This document shows positions 1-6,876 of a DNA stretch of 64,000 nt, one piece after another. This stretch comes from Fervidibacter canadensis (lineage in GTDB: Bacteria > Armatimonadota > Fervidibacteria > Fervidibacterales > Fervidibacteraceae). Where the stretch lies: assembly GCA_041446545.1 (NCBI GenBank), contig JBGOEJ010000007.1:1-64000 (forward strand), given 5' to 3'. The stretch's first letter is position 1. Every line of letters begins with the position of its first letter. Position numbers and translations under genes: made by a program. Below the pieces are notes generated by a model. That model was not told the origin of the DNA. It was given only the letters and a program-made list of their open reading frames with translations, and ran no database searches.

Positions 1-729
1 GTCCAAGTCTTTGCCATCCACCGCGCTTGTCAAGCCCAACGCCAACGCCCAATGCAACGGCTTGTCTTTGGGTTCGTAACTGAGGCGAATTTGCGCCCGT
101 CGGTCGCCCAAGTTGCCCGCATTCCACATCAGCGTGTCGTCGTTGGGCGATGGAAAGAGGGGCGAAATCAAATCCCAAGTTTGACCCAGCAGCAAACGGT
201 AATTGCCTCGCTGCAATTGCAAGTAAGCGTGACGGATGCGGGGCAATGGGCGGGATTCGGGCGTGACGCCTTGTGCGTTTTGCCAGTCCATCTCAAACTT
301 GCCCGTCACATCCCAACCCTTGACCAAATTGGGTGGTGCAATGAAGTTGATGCCGATGCGCGTCAGGCGGGGATGAATCGTCAGTTGCTGGTTGCCCGTC
401 CGACGCTTGTTGGGGTTGCTGGGCGAAAGAACCCAAAAGGGTGTTTGGGCGTTGTTGGTCAGACCGCTGTCAAAGATGCTGTCCAACCGAAGGAAGCCGT
501 AGAAGTTGAGCCGTTCGCCCGATGGGGCGGTGACATTGGCTTGGGGCGTTTGCGGGGCTGCTTGTTTGAGTTGTGCCCGCAGCCGCTCAATCTCTTGCTG
601 CTGCTCCTTGACAATTTTGCGCAACTCGTCAATTTGCCGTTGCAAGTCTTGCAGGGATGGGTCTGCCATCGCGCTCCCTGCCAACAGCGCTACCAGCGAT
701 ACAACCGCCATCCCACACCACCAACGCAT
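1..729 (-). CDS. Porin-like outer-membrane protein with N-terminal coiled coil (3' end outside window)
   Basis: The gene reads off the left edge, so only the first 243 codons are visible. The protein starts MRWWCGMAVVSLVALL, a signal peptide ending near AMA. A heptad-like coiled coil follows (SLQDLQRQIDELRKIVKEQ, roughly residues 24-50). After that comes beta-rich sequence with alternating aromatic and polar residues (YGFLRLDSIFD, GNYRLLLGQTWD, RAQIRLSYEP). A signal peptide, a periplasmic coiled coil and a barrel are the layout of DcaP-like or alginate-type trimeric porins. It would sit in the outer membrane as a diffusion channel. It is 36 nt downstream of the transglutaminase-like gene on the same strand, so the two are probably cotranscribed. 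The substrate cannot be told. Confidence 0.72.
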   Translation of the reverse strand, partial: MRWWCGMAVVSLVALLAGSAMADPSLQDLQRQIDELRKIVKEQQQEIERLRAQLKQAAPQTPQANVTAPSGERLNFYGFLRLDSIFDSGLTNNAQTPFWVLSPSNPNKRRTGNQQLTIHPRLTRIGINFIAPPNLVKGWDVTGKFEMDWQNAQGVTPESRPLPRIRHAYLQLQRGNYRLLLGQTWDLISPLFPSPNDDTLMWNAGNLGDRRAQIRLSYEPKDKPLHWALALGLTSAVDGKDLD

Positions 730-765
730 CGCTTCTCGTCCCCCCTTCGCCCTGCATCCCTCATT

Positions 766-1863
766 TCATGGCAGCAACTGATAGGTCAACTCCCAGTTGA
801 CCTTGACCGATTGCCCGTCCGCTTCGGCGTAGGGGTAGATGAAGTAGTTGAGGGGCTTGCCCTTTTGTGGCGGGTTCAAAACGATGTCGCGCCCACGACT
901 GACGGCGACGGCGCTGCGCTCCAGCACCAAGTTGCCGAACAAAAAGTCCTTGACTTCGGGTCGGTTGGCGTCCAACCATCGGCGGGCATCGGACGCATCA
1001 ACGGCAAACCAACCGACTCGTTCGTCGTAAACCCAAGTCCAGCAGTGATAGCCACCAATTTTGCCCTCCTTCGGCAACGGGTCGGGAATTGGAATGCCCA
1101 CAATCGGGAAGCCATACTCAAGGTAGGCAGGAATGCCCAAACTTCGTGCCAGCGAAATCAGGTAGGAATGCAGGTCGGAGCAGTTGCCCTTGCGGAAGTC
1201 GCAGACGAAGGCGACATCGCCCTCGCCCAATTTGGGCGATTCGCGCTTGTAGTCGTATTGCATCGTGGCGACGACATGTTCAAAGAGTGCCCGAATTTTC
1301 TCCAACTTCGCTTGCTTGCCCTGCGTCATTTCCGTCGCAATCGTCAAAAAGCGCCCGCCGACAGGCACGAGAGTCTCGGGTTGGGACGAAAGTTGCCGAA
1401 GCGCTTTATCGGCACGACAGTGGGCGCAATTGCACCGATCCGAGCAAGAGCAATCTTTGCCTTGTCCACCATCCGCCAACACTTTCACTTCCTTCCGCTC
1501 CACGACGAAACTGACGATAACCGTCATGGGCGCTTGCGGGTTTTCGGCGCGGACATAGACCATGCGGTTGCCGAACTTTTGTTCTTGCGTGATGCGATAA
1601 GGGTAAGGGCTGCTCACTTGGACATCCCGAACCGTTTGCCATTGGCTATCGGACGGGATGGGCAGCCACAAATCCAGCGCCTTTGTGCCCGCAGGCAATT
1701 CGGGCACAACAGCCTTGTATGTGAAGCGGGTCGTTAATGTCCTTGTCGTCGCACTCTTTTCGGACTTTTGACCGCCACAATGGCAAGCGTCATCCGCCAA
1801 AGCGCCGGCGGCGAGGGAAACCAAAACCGCCAACGCTACAACGCCTAAAACAAACCAACGCAT
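766..1863 (-). CDS. Secreted transglutaminase-like cysteine protease-fold protein
   Basis: 365 aa from the ATG chosen because AGGAGG lies 8 nt upstream; another ATG two codons earlier sits too close to the SD. An N-terminal signal peptide is followed by CHCGG. The transglutaminase core holds the likely triad: Cys in GNCSDLH (about residue 227), His in GGYHCW (about 272) and Asp in VDASDA (about 290). Members of this superfamily act as peptidases, amidases or crosslinkers outside the cytoplasm; the substrate is unknown. An unusual cysteine-rich stretch with C-x-C-x3-C-x-C-x2-C spacing (about residues 139-150) lies before the core and could bind metal. The gene is upstream of the porin-like gene on the same strand. 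Confidence 0.8.
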   Translation of the reverse strand: MRWFVLGVVALAVLVSLAAGALADDACHCGGQKSEKSATTRTLTTRFTYKAVVPELPAGTKALDLWLPIPSDSQWQTVRDVQVSSPYPYRITQEQKFGNRMVYVRAENPQAPMTVIVSFVVERKEVKVLADGGQGKDCSCSDRCNCAHCRADKALRQLSSQPETLVPVGGRFLTIATEMTQGKQAKLEKIRALFEHVVATMQYDYKRESPKLGEGDVAFVCDFRKGNCSDLHSYLISLARSLGIPAYLEYGFPIVGIPIPDPLPKEGKIGGYHCWTWVYDERVGWFAVDASDARRWLDANRPEVKDFLFGNLVLERSAVAVSRGRDIVLNPPQKGKPLNYFIYPYAEADGQSVKVNWELTYQLLP

Positions 1864-1933
1864 CACCATCGCCTCCTTTTACGGTAAATGTTTGCGCCTG
1901 CCCTCTTGCACGCTTCCATGGGTCGCAAATGGT

Positions 1934-2197
1934 TTAACTGACGGTAGCCAACCGTTGCTCAATGGCTTGCTTGATGTCGTCGGCGGTCGGTAACCGCTGG
2001 GCTTCGTGGCGGGAGAAAACCTTCTCGCCGTTGACGAACACATCAAACTCGCCCTTGTCTACGGGCACAAGGGTCAGTTCCATGTCGCGGTTGAACTTCA
2101 TCCCGTAATCGCCCAGCAGTTGGGTGGCAAGTTGAATGGCGTGGGGTTGATGCCCGCATGGCACGCAATAGGTGATGCGGATGTGCAGTTTCGCCAT
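1934..2197 (-). CDS. SelW-like Rdx family thioredoxin-fold protein (Cys form)
   Basis: 87 aa starting MAKLHIRITYCVPCGH. The start is fixed by GGAGGTG about 8 nt upstream; the longer in-frame extension would run into a tRNA. The CVPC pair follows the first beta strand, where SelW/SelT/SelH (Rdx) proteins carry their CxxU or CxxC redox motif, and the rest fits a compact thioredoxin-like fold with EFDVFVNGEKVFS in the second half. Rdx proteins are thought to be thiol oxidoreductases; the partner is unknown. Here the redox position is Cys rather than selenocysteine. It lies 37 nt downstream of, and on the same strand as, an atypical cysteine tRNA, so a shared transcript is likely. Confidence 0.85.
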   Translation of the reverse strand: MAKLHIRITYCVPCGHQPHAIQLATQLLGDYGMKFNRDMELTLVPVDKGEFDVFVNGEKVFSRHEAQRLPTADDIKQAIEQRLATVS

Positions 2198-2234
2198 TAC
2201 AGATGCACCTCCTTGACTTGGGATTGGGTCGTTC

Positions 2235-2324
2235 AGGCGGGGCTGGGAATTGAACCCAGTCGGAACGCTTTGCGTTCCGCCATCGGGTTTGCAACCCGAG
2301 GGGCACACCAGCACCGTCCCCGCC
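2235..2324 (-). tRNA. tRNA-Cys(GCA) with selenocysteine-tRNA-like architecture
   Basis: A 90-nt cloverleaf on the minus strand. Acceptor GGCGGGG/CCCCGCC (7 bp). The D-arm GGTGC-TGGT-GTGCC has a four-base loop. Anticodon arm TCGGG-TTGCAAA-CCCGA gives anticodon GCA (bases 2292-2290). A long variable arm CGGAACGC-AAA-GCGTTCCG forms 8 bp. T-arm CTGGG-TTCAATT-CCCAG. The discriminator is U73 (base 2235); no CCA is encoded. GCA and U73 are cysteine identity elements, but ordinary tRNA-Cys has a short variable loop. The four-base TGGT D-loop, T-loop and long variable arm match the selC tRNA at 44390-44481, although the acceptor is 7 bp rather than 8. I infer a tRNA-Sec-derived cysteine tRNA. Confidence 0.85.
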
Positions 2325-2467
2325 AAAATCGCTTTGCAATTTTCGGGGCATTACGGCAGCAGGTCAAATAGTTGTCGGCGATAAATGGGGAACGCTTTGA
2401 TAGCCACAAACGAGGGGCAAACATAGGGGGCAAATGTGCTTCGTTTCAGGTGGGCTTCATTTGCGTC

Positions 2468-2483
2468 GCGCTTGAATAAGCGC
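2468..2483. terminator. Hairpin between radical SAM gene and tRNA-Cys
   Basis: GCGCTT-GAAT-AAGCGC forms a 6-bp stem with a four-base loop, 11 nt beyond the stop of the radical SAM gene. Only a short T-run (TTT, plus strand) follows, so terminator function is weakly supported. The rest of 2325-2494 shows no gene; it should hold the tRNA promoter, but I could not identify clear -35/-10 boxes. Confidence 0.3.
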
Positions 2484-2494
2484 TTTGGCAAAGG

Positions 2495-4831
2495 TCACCA
2501 GAGGGCGACGAAGCGGCGCCAGCGGTAGTCCAGCCGCCAAAGCCCAAACTCGCGGGCGTCCGCAAGGGCGCGCTCATACTCTTCGGCGGTGATGCGGCGG
2601 TTGATTTCGGGGTAACGGTCTTTGCTGACTAAGCCGGCGGGGTGGTATTGGTCCATCAGGTTGACATAGGTGTTCGTGCCCAACTCGGTGGCAATCCAGC
2701 GCAAAATCTCCCGCGTGTCGTCCAAAGCGCCGGGCATAATCAGGTGGCGCACCAGTAAACCCCGTAGTGCCAACCCGTTTTCGTCAAAGACCAAATCGCC
2801 TACTTGCCGATGCATTTCCTTGATCGTCTGCCGTGCCACTTCAGGATAGTCTTCCGCCTTCAGGTAACGCTTCGCTTTGGCAGCGTCCCAATACTTGAAG
2901 TCGGGCATGTAGATGTCCACGATGCCCTCCATCAACTGAAGGCTCTCAAGGCTGTCGTAGGCGCTGGTGTTGTAGACGATGGGCAGGCGCAAGCCCTTTT
3001 CAATGGCGATGGGGATGGCTTCCATGATTTGGGGGACGACATGTTCGGGGGTAACGAAGTTGATGTTGTGACAGCCGAGGTCTTGCAAGTAAAGCATGAT
3101 GTCCGCCAACTCTTCGGGCGTGACGGGACGCCCGCCGATGCCCATTCGGGAGATGTCAAAGTTTTGACAGTTCGCCACCGCCACAAAGGGCGCCAAGTAG
3201 GAGTGGTCGGGATCACCCACCTCCAAGTTGTAAACCCAACCCTCATAAGGCAGCCACTCCACTTTGTGCACGGGGACGAGGAAGTAAGCGCCCGCATCCT
3301 TCCACTTCGTCCTTCGCCGTGCGTCTTTTGCAAACTTCACGAAGAAAAGGGGAGATTGGCGAACCGTTCGTCCTTCCAACTCTTTCGTCGGCGATGGCTG
3401 CCAGCGGAAGAAAGAAGGCAAGGTGCCCAACCGCAAACCCAACTCAAACAACCCCATCGCCAGCGATTCGGAGACAGTGCTGACAGCGTAATGGTCGCCC
3501 CTGTCGCAACCATCACCTTCCACGAGCCCTTGAAGGAAAGCCAAAGCGATATCGGGCTTGACTTTCAATAGGGCGGCAGGCACTCGCTTTTCTTTGGCGT
3601 TCCGCCCACACAAGGCAGCGAAAAATAAAGCGAGGGATGTTTTGCCGACTTCCACCGTGACGGTCGTCTGACGCCATCGCTTTTTGGGCTCAACGCCGAA
3701 CAGTTCCTTCAGCAAATGCGCCGTGCGGCGAGCGAGGGATATCTCCTTGTGCCCGAAAGAGAAGACGAGACGGGCAGCGTTCCGCCGATGTTTGTTAAAG
3801 GTCACATGCCCTTCAGCGCAATAGATGCCCAAAAGCCGAGCGAGGCGCTCGTCCAGCGGGATTTGCGCTGGGATGCCGGGACGATGTTCACCTTTTATGC
3901 GAACCCTGCCGTCTTCTCGGACGATGTTGGAGGATGCCCTCCCATTGGTCACGACCAGCAATCCCTTGCGCCATTGCCCCCGGAGTTTGCGGAGGTGAGC
4001 AGGATGGTAGCCAGTGAGCGATGCCAACTCTTGCGATGTTCGGGAAAGTGCAAAAAGTTCTGCCAGTTCCTCGCCAAGATGGCGCCGCCAGACAGATGCC
4101 CTTGCTTGTCCCTCAAGAGTCTCCAAGAGGGCAGCGACATCCAAGACGACTTCCTCACCACCGAGGGTTCGCTTGGGCACGACAAGGTAGTGACCTTTCT
4201 CCACGCCATCGGCGCGAACTTTGAAAAAGCGGTGAGGCTCTGAAGGATGCGAGACAAAAACTTCGTGGTTGGGAGTCAAAAGCAAGGGTGGGCAATTGTA
4301 GGGTTTGAGGCGAACTAACTTACCCGCAAAGAAATGCTTGAAGGCTTTGGTGACAGGCGCCAAGTGCCCTTCCCGCACGAACACCCGCACCCTGCCGTCC
4401 AAAAAGCGCACAAAGCCACCATGCCAAATTTGCTCGTCTTCACCCATCGCAAAAATGTCCTTGATGGCTTGAAGCCCTTGCTCGGTGGCGACAAGGGCAT
4501 CGGGAGGCAGGCAAAAGACACACTTGAGGTTGCAATGGGTGAAGAAGATCGTCCCGCTGCCTCGCCAGCCACGAAGGCAATCTTCCTCGCCGAAGTGGGG
4601 GAAGTAACTGGCGACCTCGGCATAGCGCCCTGAAGCGCAAGTGCCCAATTCGCCCTGCCATCGGTTGACATCACAGTTGCGGGGGCAAACGCGGCATCGC
4701 TTCAGCATCTCGCGGGCGATTTCCACCTTTTCCCAAATGCGCCCGCTGCGGTAGGTTTCCATGTAGGCGGGTTCAAATGCCCGCCGAGGAACGATGAAGC
4801 CCTCGCAAAACTTCGGCAACGCCAGCGTCAT
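2495..4831 (-). CDS. PflX-type radical SAM protein (COG1313) interrupted by an intein
   Basis: 778 aa precursor. The host protein is 330 aa: residues 1-106 and 555-778. It resembles PflX, a homolog of pyruvate formate-lyase activating enzymes, with an N-terminal cysteine set (CRVCPRNC, about residues 46-53) and the radical-SAM cluster motif CNLKCVFC. The intein lies immediately before the third cluster cysteine, so splicing restores CNLKCVF-CQNFDIS. Without splicing the 4Fe-4S site would be broken. Members of this group are glycyl-radical activase-like enzymes of unknown target. The start is an ATG preceded by GAGGGGCG. It is 28 nt downstream of queD, in a same-strand run with the coiled-coil gene and folE2. 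Confidence 0.85.
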   Translation of the reverse strand: MTLALPKFCEGFIVPRRAFEPAYMETYRSGRIWEKVEIAREMLKRCRVCPRNCDVNRWQGELGTCASGRYAEVASYFPHFGEEDCLRGWRGSGTIFFTHCNLKCVFCLPPDALVATEQGLQAIKDIFAMGEDEQIWHGGFVRFLDGRVRVFVREGHLAPVTKAFKHFFAGKLVRLKPYNCPPLLLTPNHEVFVSHPSEPHRFFKVRADGVEKGHYLVVPKRTLGGEEVVLDVAALLETLEGQARASVWRRHLGEELAELFALSRTSQELASLTGYHPAHLRKLRGQWRKGLLVVTNGRASSNIVREDGRVRIKGEHRPGIPAQIPLDERLARLLGIYCAEGHVTFNKHRRNAARLVFSFGHKEISLARRTAHLLKELFGVEPKKRWRQTTVTVEVGKTSLALFFAALCGRNAKEKRVPAALLKVKPDIALAFLQGLVEGDGCDRGDHYAVSTVSESLAMGLFELGLRLGTLPSFFRWQPSPTKELEGRTVRQSPLFFVKFAKDARRRTKWKDAGAYFLVPVHKVEWLPYEGWVYNLEVGDPDHSYLAPFVAVANCQNFDISRMGIGGRPVTPEELADIMLYLQDLGCHNINFVTPEHVVPQIMEAIPIAIEKGLRLPIVYNTSAYDSLESLQLMEGIVDIYMPDFKYWDAAKAKRYLKAEDYPEVARQTIKEMHRQVGDLVFDENGLALRGLLVRHLIMPGALDDTREILRWIATELGTNTYVNLMDQYHPAGLVSKDRYPEINRRITAEEYERALADAREFGLWRLDYRWRRFVALW
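3170..4513 (-). other. Intein with LAGLIDADG homing endonuclease
   Basis: 448 aa (precursor residues 107-554). It starts with Cys (CLPPDALVATEQG, block A). Block B contains TPNHEVF (residues 186-192). The two LAGLIDADG motifs are LLGIYCAEG (about 333-341) and LQGLVEGDG (about 433-441). Block F is YEGWVYNLEVGDPDHSYL. It ends in Asn554, followed by the +1 extein Cys555. The usual penultimate His is Ala here (VAVAN), which is atypical but compatible with splicing in some inteins. The acidic LAGLIDADG residues are kept, so the endonuclease could still be active. Confidence 0.92.
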
Positions 4832-4859
4832 CGCCCCTCACCTCTCCGACAGCAATTTG

Positions 4860-5210
4860 TCACTCGTCGCCATATTCCGCCCACTTACGGACGCCCTCAT
4901 AGACCCGCACCGTCACCTTGAAGTCGGGCAACACCTTTTTCAGTTCCCGATGCAACTCAATGGCGATGTTCTCCACCGTCGGCACGGCGTCCATGACCTC
5001 GTTGAGCATCACATGGTCATACCTCGCCAAAACATCCCAGACCCGTCGCTTGAATTCGCCGAACTCCAACAGCATGTCGCTTTCCAGTTGCTGCTCAATG
5101 GTGACATCTATGCGGTAGGTGTGCCCATGCGGGCGACCGCATTTGGGATGACCGGGGATGTAGTGCCCTGCGTCAATGAACTCGGTGCGCGCCAGTTTGA
5201 TGCGTGGCAT
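4860..5210 (-). CDS. queD: 6-carboxytetrahydropterin synthase / PTPS family
   Basis: 116 aa from the ATG that has AGGAGG 9 nt upstream. Zinc ligands His16, His28 and His30 appear in DAGHYIPGH and GRPHGH, and the catalytic Cys24 lies in PKCGRPHGH, as in QueD/PTPS enzymes. The enzyme converts dihydroneopterin triphosphate to 6-carboxy-tetrahydropterin, the first committed step to queuosine and other 7-deazapurines. Its substrate is the product of the GTP cyclohydrolase encoded upstream at 6014-6811, so the pair makes sense in one transcription unit. No queC, queE or queF is in the window, so the end product is not certain. Confidence 0.88.
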   Translation of the reverse strand: MPRIKLARTEFIDAGHYIPGHPKCGRPHGHTYRIDVTIEQQLESDMLLEFGEFKRRVWDVLARYDHVMLNEVMDAVPTVENIAIELHRELKKVLPDFKVTVRVYEGVRKWAEYGDE

Positions 5211-5226
5211 CACCCTTCGCCTCCTG

Positions 5227-5982
5227 TCAAGTCAAGCCGATGTGGGCTTTGATGCGCTCTACCTCCGAACGAAGTGACCGCACCAATTCCGCCAATTCAC
5301 CCATCTCCCGAACTTGCACCGTCGCATGCAGCATCATCTCTGCCAAATTGTCCAACCGCCCCTGAACGGAATCAAAGCGGGTATTGAAGCGGTCTTGCAT
5401 TCGGTTGATGTCCTCTCGCCAAGTCGCCTGCAAGCGAGGCACCCATTCCTCTTCCATCGCTGCCCTCAATTCCTCCCGCACGATTGCCCGAATGAGAGGC
5501 TCTAACCGAACGAACTCCTCCCCCAGCATCACCCGAAGGCGCGGTTCTAACCGAACGAACTCCTCTTGAACGATTGCCCGAAGGCGCGGCTCAAATTCCT
5601 GCTCAAAAGTGGCATGCATTTCCTCGTGCACTGCCACCCGAAGGTGTGGTTCTAAACGAGCGAACTCCTCTTGCACCATCATCCGAAGGCGCGGCTCCCA
5701 CTCTTGCTCAAAAGCGACACGCATCTCTTCCCGCACCATCGCCCGAAGGCGCGGCTCAAATTCCTGCTCAAAGGCGACGCGCATTTCTTCCCGCACCATC
5801 ATCCGAAGGCGCGGCTCCCACTCTTGCTCAAAAGCGACACGCATCTCTTCCCGCACCATTGCCCGAAGGTGCGGTTCTAACCGAACGAACTCCTCTTGAA
5901 CGATTGTCCGAAGGCGTGGCTCCAACACTTCTGTCACGGCTTCTACGACGATGCGTTTGAAGAAGTTTTTGAGCCAACCCAT
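5227..5982 (-). CDS. Repetitive coiled-coil protein, unknown function
   Basis: 251 aa. Residues 1-15 (MGWLKNFFKRIVVEA) are amphipathic and could touch a membrane or a partner. Residues about 23-180 are tandem repeats of two related units: a 20-residue form (RLRAMVREEMRVAFEQEWEP) and a 15-16-residue form (RLRTIVQEEFVRLEP). The Arg/Glu-rich helices should make a long charged rod. The last 65 residues are a plain heptad coiled coil (MQDRFNTRFDSVQGRLDNL). The repeats are close at DNA level, so copy number may vary. It lies between queD and folE2 on the same strand, with gaps of 16 and 31 nt. I do not recognise the family. Confidence 0.75.
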   Translation of the reverse strand: MGWLKNFFKRIVVEAVTEVLEPRLRTIVQEEFVRLEPHLRAMVREEMRVAFEQEWEPRLRMMVREEMRVAFEQEFEPRLRAMVREEMRVAFEQEWEPRLRMMVQEEFARLEPHLRVAVHEEMHATFEQEFEPRLRAIVQEEFVRLEPRLRVMLGEEFVRLEPLIRAIVREELRAAMEEEWVPRLQATWREDINRMQDRFNTRFDSVQGRLDNLAEMMLHATVQVREMGELAELVRSLRSEVERIKAHIGLT

Positions 5983-6013
5983 TCAGGACACCCCCTGCGC
6001 TTTGATCGGTTGG

Positions 6014-6811
6014 CTACAACTGCCCCTCCCACTCGGCGAAGACATCGTAGGGATGGATGCTTTCAAAGGAGTCGCATCGCACCCGCGCCCAAACGCCTTG
6101 GTAACGCTCTTTCAAGGCGATGACGCAATCGCGGACGACATCTTCCACAAATTTCGGGTTACGGTGCATTGCTTCCACGATGGCTTTCTCCTGCGGGCGC
6201 TTGAGCAGCAGGCGCACGGGCGTAGAAAAGGCATTTTCGGCGATAGCGACCAATTCTTCGGCAGGGATGTGATAGCCGTTGGTTTGCAACTCAATCCGCA
6301 GCCGACCTCGCTGGTTGTGGGAAAGCCCGCCCGTCATCGCCATCGCGCAAGGGCACGCCAGAGCCCCATGCACCTCCACGCCTAAAATCCGCTGTTGCGT
6401 GGCGGTGTTGAAACTGGCGAACAACCTGTAAGGGTGTCCGTCCACATGGGATTCCGCTTCCAGTGTGACCGTGCAATGGTGGGCGTAATCGTGGGCGTCC
6501 AAAAGTTCGTTGGCGAGCCGCTCCGCCAACTCCTCAAAGAGCGCTGCCTCCATCGGCAGGGAAAACGCCCGCACGATTTCTTCGGCGAAGCGGCTCATAT
6601 GAGCGCCTCGTTGGTCCGACGGCAAATTGACGGCGGCTTCAATGGTGACGAAAGTGCGCAGCATTTCGCCCTTGCGTCGCAGCGTGACAGGGAAACGAAA
6701 ATTCGCCACGCCGACGCGTGTCAGGGCGATAGGATGTTCCGGTCGCTCCGACTGCAAGTCGGGCAGTTCCCGCTTTTGGGTTTCCAACTCCGCTGACGAC
6801 TTGAAAAGCAT
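6014..6811 (-). CDS. folE2: GTP cyclohydrolase IB (FolE2)
   Basis: 265 aa from MLFKSSAELETQ; an in-frame extension 23 codons upstream has no family support. Diagnostic pieces are RGAHMSRF (about residues 69-76) and a C-terminal half with GVEVHGALACPCAMAMTGGLSHNQRG, including the catalytic Cys region of type IB enzymes. It turns GTP into 7,8-dihydroneopterin triphosphate for folate or, with QueD, for 7-deazaguanine synthesis. Type IB enzymes can use metals other than zinc. It is first in the same-strand run folE2, coiled-coil gene, queD, radical SAM. No zinc-regulator site was seen upstream. Confidence 0.9.
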   Translation of the reverse strand: MLFKSSAELETQKRELPDLQSERPEHPIALTRVGVANFRFPVTLRRKGEMLRTFVTIEAAVNLPSDQRGAHMSRFAEEIVRAFSLPMEAALFEELAERLANELLDAHDYAHHCTVTLEAESHVDGHPYRLFASFNTATQQRILGVEVHGALACPCAMAMTGGLSHNQRGRLRIELQTNGYHIPAEELVAIAENAFSTPVRLLLKRPQEKAIVEAMHRNPKFVEDVVRDCVIALKERYQGVWARVRCDSFESIHPYDVFAEWEGQL

Positions 6812-6876
6812 CGGTTCATCACCAGCACAATTATGAGGCTTGACGGCGAAAGGATACGCCCTTTTCTGCGGCGGTT

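Noticed and set aside
52..1737. A 561-codon open frame on the plus strand
   Set aside because: It is antisense to the porin-like and transglutaminase-like genes, has no recognisable domain and has no SD. It results from the GC-rich codon pattern of the true genes.
2235..2324. tRNA-Tyr or tRNA-Ser as explanation of the long variable arm
   Set aside because: The anticodon loop TTGCAAA gives GCA, not a Tyr or Ser anticodon, the discriminator is U, and the four-base D-loop is not that of class II Ser or Tyr tRNAs.
5574..5900. Regular DNA repeats resembling a CRISPR array
   Set aside because: The repeats are about 60 or 45 nt, have no unique spacers and lie inside an open coding frame as 20- and 15-aa protein repeats. 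No CRISPR array was seen in the window.
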